Shown in pieces: positions 42,926 to 52,115 of a stretch of DNA of 64,000 nt (positions are counted from its first letter, which is position 1; each line of letters opens with the position of its first letter). The DNA is from Streptomyces olivochromogenes (lineage in GTDB: Bacteria > Actinomycetota > Actinomycetes > Streptomycetales > Streptomycetaceae). The position numbers and the translations under genes are program-made. Under the pieces are notes generated by a model. That model saw only the letters and a list, made by a program, of their open reading frames with translations, ran no database searches and had not been told where the DNA came from. The stretch is taken from contig NZ_KQ948463.1 in the NCBI RefSeq assembly GCF_001514115.1, positions 186,001-250,000 on the forward strand, written 5' to 3'.

Positions 42926-43648
42926 CTAGACCTTCTGGTCCGCCAGGTCCCGCATCGGCCATGTCCCGTCGACCACCGCGTCCGTCTCCCCCTTGCGGCG
43001 CAGGAAGCTCTGGAAGTCGGCCGCCCACTCGGCGTACCACTCGATCTGGCGGCGGTGCAGCTCCGCCGGGCCGAGGGCCGCGACCTTCGGGTGGCGGTCG
43101 GCTATCGCACGGGCGAGCCGGGCCGCGGCGAGGGCGTCGGCCGAGGCGTCGTGGGCGGAGTCCAGCGACACGCCGTACTCCGTGCAGACCGCTTCGAGGT
43201 TGCGCTTGCCCCGGCGGTAGCGGTCGACGGAGCGGTCGATCGTGTACGGGTCGACGACCGGTGCGGGGTCGCTCCCGCCGAGCCGCTCACGCAACGACGG
43301 CAGCCCGTACCTGCGCAGTTCGGCGGAGAGCAGGGTCAGGTCGAAGGCCGCGTTGTACGCCACGACCGGGACGCCGCTCTTCCAGTACCCGGTGAGGACG
43401 CCGGCGATCGCGTCGGCGACCTGGTCGGCGGGCCTGCCCTCCGCTGCCGCCCGCTCGTTCGAAATCCCGTGCACCGCCACCGCGTCCGCCGGAATCTCCA
43501 CGCCCGGATCGGCCAGCCACTCACGGCGCCCTATCGGCTCTCCGTCCTTGACCTCGATCACGGCACCCGTGACGATGCGCGCCTCGCGCGGATCGGTCCC
43601 GGTCGTCTCCAGGTCGAAGCCGATCAGCAGCTCCCGGTGCCAGCCCAT
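42926..43648 (-). CDS. DnaQ-like DEDDh 3'-5' exonuclease
   Basis: A 240-residue nuclease. I chose ATG 43648 (MGWHRELLIGFDLETTGTDP). The Exo I motif FDLETTG carries Asp and Glu, Exo II is VAYNAAFDLTLL, and Exo III is SAHDASADALAAA with the His-x4-Asp of the DEDDh class. It resembles DnaQ epsilon-type proofreading or single-strand-degrading exonucleases, and is not an obvious polymerase subunit. An AGGGGGG ribosome-like stretch precedes it. It is downstream of the HEPN protein gene on the same strand, 130 bp away. Confidence 0.9.
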   Translation of the reverse strand: MGWHRELLIGFDLETTGTDPREARIVTGAVIEVKDGEPIGRREWLADPGVEIPADAVAVHGISNERAAAEGRPADQVADAIAGVLTGYWKSGVPVVAYNAAFDLTLLSAELRRYGLPSLRERLGGSDPAPVVDPYTIDRSVDRYRRGKRNLEAVCTEYGVSLDSAHDASADALAAARLARAIADRHPKVAALGPAELHRRQIEWYAEWAADFQSFLRRKGETDAVVDGTWPMRDLADQKV

Positions 43649-43778
43649 GGGCGGCCCCCCTTCTTCGTGGTGCTTTCCCCCAGTGGTCTCCACGATCGCA
43701 CGAGCCACTGACAGTCCGAGGACCGCGTTCCGCTTCCCGCGCCGAACAACACGTCACGGCCCCGGTCGGGGCGACACT

Positions 43779-45017
43779 TCAGGACACCGGACGCGAATCC
43801 GCCCAGGCCACCTCGAACTCCTCGCGATATGTCGGGAAGAGGCCCTCTTCGCCGATCTCGTCCGGTTTGACCACCCGGCCTCCACCGCGCAGCACCAGCA
43901 CCGGCGCCTCCATGCCGCGGGCCCGGCGCAGATACGACTGCACGATCGCGATGCCGTCGGAGCCGTCCCCGTCGACGAGGTACGCCGTGAAACGCGGCGT
44001 CTCGTCGTACACCTGGATCTCGAACGCGCCGGGGTCGCGCAGCCGGGCCCGCACCCGCCGCATGTGCAGGATGTTCATCTCCACGGCCCGGCTCAACTCG
44101 CCGCGCTTGATGCCTAGTTCGCGCTCGCGCCGCTTGACCGCGCTGGACGCCGGGTTGAGGAAGAGCAGTCGCACCCGGCAGCCCGTCTCGGCGAGGCGCA
44201 CGAGCCGCCGCCCGGAGAAGTTCTGCACGAGCAGGTTCAGGCCGATACCGATGGCGTCGAGTCGGCGGGCGCCGCCGAAGAGGTCCTCGGCGGGGAACTG
44301 GCGCAGCAGCCGGACCCGGTCGGAGTGCACGCCGACCACGTCCGCGTACCGGTCGCCGACCAGCTCCTCGACGGCGTCGACGGGCAGCCGGCGCGCGGAG
44401 GGCACGTCGCTGCCGGCGCCGAGGATCTCCAGGAGCTTGGCCGCGGCGCGCTCGGCCTGCCCCAGGACGGCCTCGGACAGGGCCCGGTTGCGGGAGACCA
44501 CGTTCCGGGTGACTTCCAGTTCGTCCAGCGCGAGTTCGACGTCACGGCGCTCGTCGAAGTAGGGCTCGAAGCACGGCCAGTGCTGCACCATGAGCTCACG
44601 CAGCTGCGGCAGGGTGAGGAAGCTGAGCACGTTGTCGTCGGCCGGGTCGAGCAGGTAGCCCTTGCGGCGGCTGACTTCGCGTACGGCGACCGCGCGCTGC
44701 ACCCACTCCTGCCCGGCGGGTCCGGCGGCGGCGACCACCCAGTCGTCGCCGTGGACGGGTTCGTAGATGGGACGCAGAACAGCGGCCACGACCGCGCGCA
44801 GCCGCTGTTCGACCAGGTTCAGCCAGATGTAGGCACGGCCGGCTCGCTGGGCGCGCGTACGCACCTCACGCCAGGCGTCGGCGCCCCAGTCCAGTTCCGG
44901 TCCAATGGATCCCATCTCCATCGGCCGCGCCAGGGACACCGCGCCGGGTGGGACATCTGTGGAGTTCCCCTCGTGACCCTCGTCACCAGGAGGCAACTCC
45001 AGCCCTCCCGAGCCCAC
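43779..45017 (-). CDS. SAV2148-type HEPN domain protein with C-terminal PLD-like region
   Basis: A 412-residue protein starting at GTG 45017. The middle (FLTLPQLRELMVQHWPCFEP, then LDELEVTRNVVSRNRALS) is the Swt1-type HEPN fold; HEPN RNases normally carry R-x4-H, here R171-NVVS-R176, so the histidine is missing. The C-terminal part (RLAETGCRVRLLFLNPASSA, RERELGIKRGELSRAVEMN) resembles the PLD-like ligand domain of DUF5919 proteins. It fits the actinobacterial SAV2148 family. An RNA- or nucleotide-sensing regulator without RNase activity is more likely than a toxin (inference). Neighbours give no clear partner. Confidence 0.8.
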   Translation of the reverse strand: MGSGGLELPPGDEGHEGNSTDVPPGAVSLARPMEMGSIGPELDWGADAWREVRTRAQRAGRAYIWLNLVEQRLRAVVAAVLRPIYEPVHGDDWVVAAAGPAGQEWVQRAVAVREVSRRKGYLLDPADDNVLSFLTLPQLRELMVQHWPCFEPYFDERRDVELALDELEVTRNVVSRNRALSEAVLGQAERAAAKLLEILGAGSDVPSARRLPVDAVEELVGDRYADVVGVHSDRVRLLRQFPAEDLFGGARRLDAIGIGLNLLVQNFSGRRLVRLAETGCRVRLLFLNPASSAVKRRERELGIKRGELSRAVEMNILHMRRVRARLRDPGAFEIQVYDETPRFTAYLVDGDGSDGIAIVQSYLRRARGMEAPVLVLRGGGRVVKPDEIGEEGLFPTYREEFEVAWADSRPVS

Positions 45018-45130
45018 CCGCGCACCGCCTTCCGCTCCCCCGAGCTCTTCCGTGGGTCAGCCCCACTCAACGATCAAGGAAGGGTACTCCGGGAGCGGCG
45101 GGCGGTGCAGCCCGATGGACAGGTCGTTTC

Positions 45131-46450
45131 TCAACTACCGTTTTCCACATGCCCGTTCTGGTTGGCGAGCTCCGGCGGAGTGAGCGGATTCATAGCGGTG
45201 ACGTCACGCGGAGCGAGGGAAAAGCCCTGCCAGTGGACCGGCATGGGCTGCTGGTCCTCGTCGCGCGCTATGTGGTGGAAGCCCACGTTGACCCACACGA
45301 TGGGGTGGGTGAGCGTCTGCCCGTTGACGTACTTGTCGACGGACTTGCCCGCTCCGGCGCCGCAGTTGAGCAGGTTGTTGGTGGCGAACTGCTCGCACTG
45401 CTTGTACTCGGTGAAGTACACGTCGTGCTTGGTGAAGGGGCGGCCGAGGTACTTGGTGGTGGCGCCCGGGACGATCTCGTAACTGCGGGCGTGGTTGTCC
45501 TTGTTCTTTCCGGTGTCGCTGACGACGCGCCACCAGCGCATGTTCTGGGCGTCGCCCGCGAGTTCCTTGGTGACCTTGGTGCGGGTGGTCTTGTTGGTCG
45601 GGCCCTCGTTGCCGTTGCGGGGCGGGCTGACGACGGAGTCGTACTGCTCGACCTTGTTCTTGGAGGAGCCGTCGAGCCCGAAGTCCAGCCGCCAGAAGAC
45701 GTTGTGGCTGTGGCTGGTGGCGTAGGCCTTGGCACCCGTGCCGATGGGCCAGCCGCGGCCGTCACCCGCGTCGTAGTCGCCGGGCGAGAGGCTGCCGGTG
45801 GCACCGATGTTCATGTTGATGGTGCCGTCGTCCTGGAAGCGCCACTCGCTGATGTACTCGTACCAGCCGACCTTGTTGACGGTGTAGATCAGCAGGTCCT
45901 TGCCCTGGGTCTGGAAGACCTTGTTGCCCGTGTCGGCCTCCATGCGGTAGGCGTGGCCGCGCGAACGGGTGGTGGTGCACAGGCCGTTGACGTTCGGGTG
46001 CTGCGGGTCCCAGGCGTTGGGGATCTTCACGGTCTTGATGGTGCCGCCGGGACACTCGCCGGGCGCCATCTTCATCAGGCCCTGGCCGAAGCCGGCGCCC
46101 GTGAGGTCGTCGTACTCGGCCTTGCCGTCGTCGTAGGGGACGTGGATCTGGCCGAGCTTGGCACTGGTGAGGACCTTGATCGGCTGGGCCTCGCCCTTGG
46201 GCTGGTACGAGATGTTCTCCAGGACGAGCCCGGCCTCGCTCTCGTAGTGCCAGCACATGCGCCAGGTGGTGCCGGTGGAGAGCTTCTGCTCGATCTTGTA
46301 CGCCGTGCTGCAGGCGGGGGCCGCCGCGGGCGCGGCCTTGGACTGGGCGACGGCCGGACCCGCGGCCGTCGTCGCGCCGACGGCGAGTGCGGCCACCGAG
46401 AGACCGACCGCCGTCCGGCTGCGGGCACGACTGATTCTGTTCACGCGCAT
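45131..46450 (-). CDS. Secreted copper amine oxidase-like catalytic domain (D4) with altered cofactor site
   Basis: A 439-residue secreted protein; ATG 46450 follows AAGGAG. After the signal peptide the sequence follows the catalytic domain of copper amine oxidases: IHVPYDD..DDLTGAGFGQG near residues 102-124 (catalytic-base region), HSHNVFWRLDFGLDG with Cu ligands H247 and H249, and NVGFHHIARDEDQQPMPVHW with the third Cu His. The topaquinone site, normally N-Y-[DE]-Y, reads GWYEY around Tyr197, so the conserved Asn is Trp. The N-terminal N2/N3 domains are absent but seem to be encoded by the next gene upstream. Cofactor formation is doubtful, so it may not be a classical amine oxidase. Confidence 0.75.
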   Translation of the reverse strand: MRVNRISRARSRTAVGLSVAALAVGATTAAGPAVAQSKAAPAAAPACSTAYKIEQKLSTGTTWRMCWHYESEAGLVLENISYQPKGEAQPIKVLTSAKLGQIHVPYDDGKAEYDDLTGAGFGQGLMKMAPGECPGGTIKTVKIPNAWDPQHPNVNGLCTTTRSRGHAYRMEADTGNKVFQTQGKDLLIYTVNKVGWYEYISEWRFQDDGTINMNIGATGSLSPGDYDAGDGRGWPIGTGAKAYATSHSHNVFWRLDFGLDGSSKNKVEQYDSVVSPPRNGNEGPTNKTTRTKVTKELAGDAQNMRWWRVVSDTGKNKDNHARSYEIVPGATTKYLGRPFTKHDVYFTEYKQCEQFATNNLLNCGAGAGKSVDKYVNGQTLTHPIVWVNVGFHHIARDEDQQPMPVHWQGFSLAPRDVTAMNPLTPPELANQNGHVENGS

Positions 46451-46546
46451 GACGAAGAGACTCCTTGCGAAAGCATGCGAAAGAAGGAGGTGGGTTGGAA
46501 AAGTGAACGGAGGCGGCTCAGCCGCCGGGAGCGCGTCGGTCGCGGC

Positions 46547-47362
46547 TCAGCCGAGCTTGCCGACCTTGCGAGCGCTCAGATCGATCACCAGTTGACGGGC
46601 ATCTATCCAGGACCCGTTCCTGACCTTCGGGAACAGCCTCACGCAGCGGTGCTCGCCGCACTTCGCGAGGAGGACGGGCTGGGCGCCCGAGGTCGCCCGG
46701 TAGACCATGCTGTTCAGCGTCAGCTGGTCGGGCGAGGTGAGTTCCTTGCCGGTGGCGTCCTTGTAGTCGGCCCGCAGGCCCGCGCCGAGCGGGTCGGCGA
46801 TCAGCAGTTTCGCGGCCTCGACCATCTCGTCGCGGCTGATGGGCGGCTGGACACCGTGCTGGGTGTCCGTCCGCTCGACCTTCCCGCTGCCGAGGTCGAC
46901 CGTTTTGGTGACGAGCGTGTCGTCCTTGTAGTCGTAGAACGTGACGTCCGCGCGGCGCGGCGCGTTCGGGTCGTCGAGTTCGCTCTCCTCCGGGTCGGCG
47001 AGGTCGACACCGATGCGCTGCGGGCCGCGTTGCCCCTCCACATTCTTGCCGGAGGTGAACAACTGCCGGTTCAGCGCGATCTGTTCGACCCGCTTGGTCT
47101 CGTCGTCGGTCAGCGGGTCACGGCCGGTGCCCTTGTCGCCCTCGGCCGGGGCCCGCTCGACGACACCGGGCTCGACGGCCGTCTGCCCCTGTCCCTGCCC
47201 TGCCTGCTGTGCGGCCTGGCTGCCGCCGCGAAGGCCGCCCGAGCTCTCATCGGCCCCCGCCGAGCCCGGAAGGGTGATCCCGACCATCACGGCCGTCCCG
47301 GCCACCGCGACGGCCGCACCCGCCACCACTTTTCCCAGATGGCGGTGCACTATCTTGCGCAC
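46547..47362 (-). CDS. Secreted protein resembling the N-terminal (N2/N3) domains of copper amine oxidase
   Basis: A 271-residue protein starting at GTG 47362 after an AGGGGGA site. A signal peptide (GKVVAGAAVAVAGTAVMVGI) and a Gln/Gly/Ala-rich linker precede the main domain. RRADVTFYDYKDDTLVTKTV, DLGSGKVERTDTQHGVQPPI and SRDEMVEAAKLLIADP closely follow the order of strands in the N2/N3 domains of amine oxidases (where VDL..G....GVQP and E...DP stand). The catalytic part is in the next gene, 96 bp downstream. It has the CGEHRC cysteine pair not typical of that domain. I infer that both make one complex. Confidence 0.65.
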   Translation of the reverse strand: MRKIVHRHLGKVVAGAAVAVAGTAVMVGITLPGSAGADESSGGLRGGSQAAQQAGQGQGQTAVEPGVVERAPAEGDKGTGRDPLTDDETKRVEQIALNRQLFTSGKNVEGQRGPQRIGVDLADPEESELDDPNAPRRADVTFYDYKDDTLVTKTVDLGSGKVERTDTQHGVQPPISRDEMVEAAKLLIADPLGAGLRADYKDATGKELTSPDQLTLNSMVYRATSGAQPVLLAKCGEHRCVRLFPKVRNGSWIDARQLVIDLSARKVGKLG

Positions 47363-47415
47363 ATTTCCCCCTACTCCCTCTGTTTCTCCAGGAGTGATCT
47401 GAGCCCCACTGGTTC

Positions 47416-47432
47416 GGCATACGACGTATGCC
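47416..47432. promoter_or_regulatory. Perfect 7-3-7 palindrome between the amine oxidase pair and glgX
   Basis: GGCATAC-GAC-GTATGCC is a perfect palindrome in the 178-bp divergent region 47363-47540. It is 54 bp before the N2/N3-like gene and 109 bp before glgX; either could be its target. Confidence 0.6.
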
Positions 47433-47540
47433 TGGTCAGCGGGTAAGAGGGACATAAGTCATAGGAGGTTCCCTCAGTTTCGGGGAGACTCGACTCCGAG
47501 TTGCCCCCAGGGGCGCGGCACTACTGGAAGAGTCATATCC

Positions 47541-49649
47541 ATGCAGGTCTGGCCTGGAGAGGCATATCCACTCGGTGCCACGTACGACGGCGCCGGTACC
47601 AATTTCGCGGTCTTCTCGGAGGCCGCCGACCGGATCGAGCTGTGTCTGCTGCAGGACGACGGCTCGGAGACGGCGGTGGAACTGCGCGAGAGCGACGCGT
47701 TCGTACGGCACGCCTATCTGCCGGGGGTCATGCCCGGGCAGCGGTACGGGTTCCGGGTGCACGGACGGTACGCGCCCGAGCGCGGACAGCGCGTCAACTC
47801 CGCGAAGCTGCTGCTGGATCCGTACGCGCGTGCGATCAGCGGCTCGGTCAAGTGGGGCGAGGAGGTGTACGGCTATCCGTTCGGGGCGCCCGACAAGCGC
47901 AACGACCTGGACTCGGCGCCGCACACCATGACCTCGGTCGTGGTCAACCCGTACTTCGACTGGGGCGACGACCGGCGCCCGCGCACCGAATACCACCACA
48001 CGGTGATCTACGAGGCCCATGTGAAGGGCCTGACGATGCAGCATCCGGCGCTGCCCGAGGAACTGCGCGGCACCTATGCGGCGCTCGCCCACCCGGCGAT
48101 CATCGAACACCTGACGGAGCTGGGTGTCACGGCGCTGGAGCTGATGCCCGTACACCAGTTCGTGAACGACCACCGGCTGGTGGAAATGGGCCTCAACAAC
48201 TACTGGGGCTACAACACGATCGGCTTCTTCGCCCCGCACAACACCTACGCGTCCTGGGGCGACCGCGGCCAGCAGGTCCTGGAATTCAAGTCGGCGGTCC
48301 GGGCGCTGCACGAGGCCGGGATCGAGGTCATCCTGGACGTGGTCTACAACCACACCGCCGAAGGCAACCATCTGGGCCCGACGCTGTCCTTCAGGGGCCT
48401 CGACAACGCCTCGTACTACCGCCTCGCGGACGACCCCCGCTACTACATGGACACCACGGGGACCGGCAACTCGCTCCTCATGCGCTCCCCGCACGTGCTC
48501 CAGCTGATCATGGACTCGCTGCGCTACTGGGTCACCGAGATGCACGTCGACGGCTTCCGCTTCGACCTCGCGGCCACACTGGCCCGCCAGTTCCACGAGG
48601 TGGACCGGCTGTCGTCGTTCTTCGACCTGGTCCAGCAGGATCCGGTGGTCTCCCAGGTGAAGCTGATCGCCGAGCCCTGGGACGTCGGCGAGGGCGGCTA
48701 CCAGGTGGGCAACTTCCCACCGCTGTGGACCGAGTGGAACGGCAAGTACCGCGACACCGTACGGGACCTGTGGCGCGGCGAGCCGCGCACGCTCGCGGAG
48801 TTCGCCTCCCGGCTGACCGGCTCCTCCGACCTCTACCAGGACGACGGCCGCCGCCCGCTCGCCTCCATCAACTTCGTCACCTGCCACGACGGGTTCACGC
48901 TCAACGACCTCGTCTCCTACAACAACAAGCACAACCAGGACAACGGCGAGGACAACCGCGACGGCGAGAGCCACAACCGGTCCTGGAACTGCGGCGCCGA
49001 GGGCGACACCGACGACACGGCCGTACTCGCGCTGCGGGCCCGTCAGAAGCGCAACTTCATCGCGACGCTGATGCTCTCCCAGGGCGTGCCGATGCTCAGC
49101 CACGGCGACGAGTTCGCGCGCACCCAGAACGGCAACAACAACGCCTACTGCCAGGACAGCGAGCTGGCCTGGGTGCCGTGGCCCGAGGACGACGGCGAGC
49201 TGCTGGACTTCACACGCTCGATGGTGTGGTTGCGCCGCGACCACCCGGTCTTCCGGCGGCGCCGGTTCTTCCACGGCCGACCCGTCCAGGGCACCCACGA
49301 CGAGCTGTCCGACATCGCGTGGTTCACCCCGGCGGGCACCGAGATGACCCAGCGCGACTGGGGGTCCACGCAGGCGCAGGCACTGTCGGTCTTCCTCAAC
49401 GGCAACGCGATCTCCGAGCCGGGCCCGCGCGGTGAGCACATCGCCGACGACTCCTTCCTGCTCATGTTCAACGCCTCGCCCAAGCCCCTGGAGTTCGTGG
49501 TTCCGGTCAACCACGGGCGACAGTGGCAGGTGGTCGTCGACACGGCCCTCCCGGACGGGGTGGCGGCGGGCACGGGCGCGAAGGTCCAGGCCGGCGACCG
49601 GCTGACCCTGCTCGACCGGAGCCTGACCGTGCTGCAACGGCCCGCGTAG
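47541..49649 (+). CDS. glgX: Glycogen debranching enzyme (GlgX/TreX type)
   Basis: A 702-residue GH13 enzyme that hydrolyses alpha-1,6 branches of glycogen, feeding linear maltodextrin to treY. An N-terminal CBM48-like domain (GATYDGAGTNFAVFSEAADR) leads into the barrel. The catalytic motifs are I VILDVVYNHTAEG, II VDGFRFDLAATL with the nucleophile Asp, III LIAEPWDVG with the acid Glu, and IV FVTCHDGFTLNDL. This pattern is GlgX/TreX. It is followed 60 bp later by treY, with which it may be co-transcribed. Confidence 0.95.
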   Translation: MQVWPGEAYPLGATYDGAGTNFAVFSEAADRIELCLLQDDGSETAVELRESDAFVRHAYLPGVMPGQRYGFRVHGRYAPERGQRVNSAKLLLDPYARAISGSVKWGEEVYGYPFGAPDKRNDLDSAPHTMTSVVVNPYFDWGDDRRPRTEYHHTVIYEAHVKGLTMQHPALPEELRGTYAALAHPAIIEHLTELGVTALELMPVHQFVNDHRLVEMGLNNYWGYNTIGFFAPHNTYASWGDRGQQVLEFKSAVRALHEAGIEVILDVVYNHTAEGNHLGPTLSFRGLDNASYYRLADDPRYYMDTTGTGNSLLMRSPHVLQLIMDSLRYWVTEMHVDGFRFDLAATLARQFHEVDRLSSFFDLVQQDPVVSQVKLIAEPWDVGEGGYQVGNFPPLWTEWNGKYRDTVRDLWRGEPRTLAEFASRLTGSSDLYQDDGRRPLASINFVTCHDGFTLNDLVSYNNKHNQDNGEDNRDGESHNRSWNCGAEGDTDDTAVLALRARQKRNFIATLMLSQGVPMLSHGDEFARTQNGNNNAYCQDSELAWVPWPEDDGELLDFTRSMVWLRRDHPVFRRRRFFHGRPVQGTHDELSDIAWFTPAGTEMTQRDWGSTQAQALSVFLNGNAISEPGPRGEHIADDSFLLMFNASPKPLEFVVPVNHGRQWQVVVDTALPDGVAAGTGAKVQAGDRLTLLDRSLTVLQRPA

Positions 49650-49709
49650 CCGGTCATTCGGACGTACGTCGATGACACGAAAGAGGGCGAGGCGGGTACG
49701 TAGGTTTCC

Positions 49710-52115
49710 ATGACACCTGAGCGTCCCGAACGGGAGATCCCGGCCCCGGTGGTACCCGCTGCGCCCACCGCCACCTACCGGCTGCAGCTGCAGCCGGAGT
49801 TCCCCTTCGGGGCCGCCGAGGCCGCGGTGCCGTACCTGGCCTCGCTCGGCGTCTCCCATCTGCACCTGTCCCCCGTACTGGAGTCGGTCCCCGGCTCGAC
49901 GCACGGCTACGACGTGGTGGACCACACGCGTGTACGGGGGGAACTGGGCGGCGAGGACGGGCTGCGCTCCCTCGCCCGCACGGCACGGGAACACGGGCTC
50001 GGCCTGGTCGTGGACATCGTGCCGAACCACATGGCGATGGCACCCCGCCACAACCACGCCCTGTGGGAGGTGCTGCGCGAGGGCCCCGGGTCGCCGTACG
50101 CGCGCTGGTTCGACATCGACTGGGACGCCGGGGGCGGCCGACTGCTGCTGCCGGTGCTCGGGGGGCGGCTCGGCGCGGAAATCGACCACCTGAAGGTGGA
50201 CGGCGACGTACTGCGCTACTACGACCACGTGTTTCCGCTGCGCGAGGGCACCACGGGAATGCCGCTGCCGGAGCTCCTCGACGCGCAGTGGTACCGCCCG
50301 GCCTGGTGGCGACTGGCCCGCACCGACCTCAACTACCGCCGCTTCTTCAGCATTTCGGAGCTCATCGGAGTGCGCGTCGAGGACCCGGAGGTGTTCACGG
50401 CGACCCACGCGAAGATCCTGGAGCTGCTGGACGAGGGTGTGCTCGAGGGACTGCGCATCGACCATCCGGACGGCCTGGCGGACCCGGACGCCTATCTGCG
50501 CCGCCTCCACGCGGCGACCGGCGGACGCTGGACCGTGGTCGAGAAGATCCTCGCGGACGGCGAGCCACTGCCCGCCGCCTGGCCCGTCGCGGGCACCACG
50601 GGCTACGACGCCCTGCGGCACGTCGACGGCCTCTTCACGGACCCGGCGGGCGCGGGGGAACTCCTCGGACAGTACCGGCGGTTCGCGGCCCCCCAGGCCG
50701 ATCGGGGCGGCCACTGGGAGGCGACGGTGCGCCGGGCGGCGTACAAGGTGATCACCCACGAGCTGGCCACGGAGTCCGACCGCCTCACGCGCGTGGCGAG
50801 CCGGCTGTGCGCCGCCTCCCCCGACCCGGAACCGCGCGACCACGCCCCGTGGGCCCTGCGCACCGCGCTGCGGGAGCTCCTGGTGCGCGTCGAGGTGTAC
50901 CGGCCGTATCCGTCCACGGACGCCTCCCTGGTCGTGACGGAGGAGGCCGCCGAGGAGGCCCGGGCGGTCTTCACCGTGCCGGAGGAGGCGCACGCCGTGG
51001 ACGTCGTGCGGGACCTGCTGCTCGGGCGGCCCGGTGACGGGCCCGAGCACGCGGAGTTCCGGGCCCGGTTCGCGCAGACCTCGTCCGCGCTGCGGGCGAA
51101 GTCCGTGGAGGACACCGCGTTCTACCGCTATGTGCCCCTGCTGTCGGCCAACGAGGTGGGCGGCAACCCGGGCGCTCCGGCCGTGTCCCCGGAGGACTTC
51201 CACGCCTACTGCGCGCGCGTGCAGCGCGACTGGCCCGCCACCGGCACCGCCCTGTCCACCCACGACACCAAACGCAGCGCCGACGTCCGCGCCGCCCTCT
51301 CGGTGCTCACCCAGTGCCCCGAACGGTGGGCGGACGTGCTGGCCGAGGTGACCCGCGAGGGGACGACGGGCGTGCCCGACCCCCAGCTGGCGTGGGCCGC
51401 GTGGCAGACGGTGTTCGGGCTGGGTCCGGCCGACGCGGAACGCGTCCAGGGGGCACTGCTCAAGCACGTCCGGGAAGCAGGGCTGCACACCTCCTGGACC
51501 GAGCAGAACCCCGCGTACGAGGACTCGGTGGCGTCCTTCGTCGCGGCGGGCCCCTGCGGGCCGCCCGGGCGGCGCGTGGCGGACTTGCGGGCCTCGCTCG
51601 CCCCGCACGTCCGGGCGAACGTCCTGGGGGCCGCTCTGGTCCAGCTGACGATGCCCGGGGTGCCCGACGTCTACCAGGGCACCGAGGGCGAGTACCTGGC
51701 GCTGGTGGACCCGGACAACCGGGAGCCGTTCGCGCCCCTGGAGCAGGCTTCGGCGAAGGCCGCGCTCACCACGGCGGCGCTGCGGCTGCGCGCGCGGCGC
51801 CCCGAGGTCTTCGGCGACGCGGCGACGTATGTGCCGCTGGCGGCGCAGGGGCCGGGCGCCGCGCACTGCACGGCGTTCGTCCGCTCCGGGGAGGTGATTT
51901 CCGCCGTCACCCGGCTTTCGCTGCGCCTGGCGGAGGCGGGCGGCTGGCGCGACACCCGGCTCGCGCTCCCGGAGGGGCGGTGGACGGACGTACTCGCCCC
52001 GGAGCGGGAGTTCACGGGGCACACGCGTGTGGCGGAGCTTTTCGAGCCGTTGCCGGTGGTCCTTCTGGAGCGGGTCGGCCCAGACGGACCAGCAGGCTCC
52101 GGGGAGAGCGGCTGA
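49710..52115 (+). CDS. treY: Malto-oligosyltrehalose synthase
   Basis: An 801-residue GH13 enzyme that turns the terminal alpha-1,4 bond of a maltodextrin into the alpha-1,1 bond of trehalose. ATYRLQLQPEFPFGAAEAAV at the start is the family mark. Motifs are LGLVVDIVPNHMAMA, EGLRIDHPDGLADP, WTVVEKILADG and the late LSTHDTKRSADVRAAL. It acts between glgX and treZ in the pathway. Its last 104 bp overlap the convergent P450 gene, an unusually long 3' overlap. Confidence 0.95.
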   Translation: MTPERPEREIPAPVVPAAPTATYRLQLQPEFPFGAAEAAVPYLASLGVSHLHLSPVLESVPGSTHGYDVVDHTRVRGELGGEDGLRSLARTAREHGLGLVVDIVPNHMAMAPRHNHALWEVLREGPGSPYARWFDIDWDAGGGRLLLPVLGGRLGAEIDHLKVDGDVLRYYDHVFPLREGTTGMPLPELLDAQWYRPAWWRLARTDLNYRRFFSISELIGVRVEDPEVFTATHAKILELLDEGVLEGLRIDHPDGLADPDAYLRRLHAATGGRWTVVEKILADGEPLPAAWPVAGTTGYDALRHVDGLFTDPAGAGELLGQYRRFAAPQADRGGHWEATVRRAAYKVITHELATESDRLTRVASRLCAASPDPEPRDHAPWALRTALRELLVRVEVYRPYPSTDASLVVTEEAAEEARAVFTVPEEAHAVDVVRDLLLGRPGDGPEHAEFRARFAQTSSALRAKSVEDTAFYRYVPLLSANEVGGNPGAPAVSPEDFHAYCARVQRDWPATGTALSTHDTKRSADVRAALSVLTQCPERWADVLAEVTREGTTGVPDPQLAWAAWQTVFGLGPADAERVQGALLKHVREAGLHTSWTEQNPAYEDSVASFVAAGPCGPPGRRVADLRASLAPHVRANVLGAALVQLTMPGVPDVYQGTEGEYLALVDPDNREPFAPLEQASAKAALTTAALRLRARRPEVFGDAATYVPLAAQGPGAAHCTAFVRSGEVISAVTRLSLRLAEAGGWRDTRLALPEGRWTDVLAPEREFTGHTRVAELFEPLPVVLLERVGPDGPAGSGESG

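Noticed and set aside
42981..43400. Plus-strand frames of 100-plus residues over the exonuclease gene
   Set aside because: The DEDDh motifs are on the minus strand, and the plus frames have no conserved pattern.
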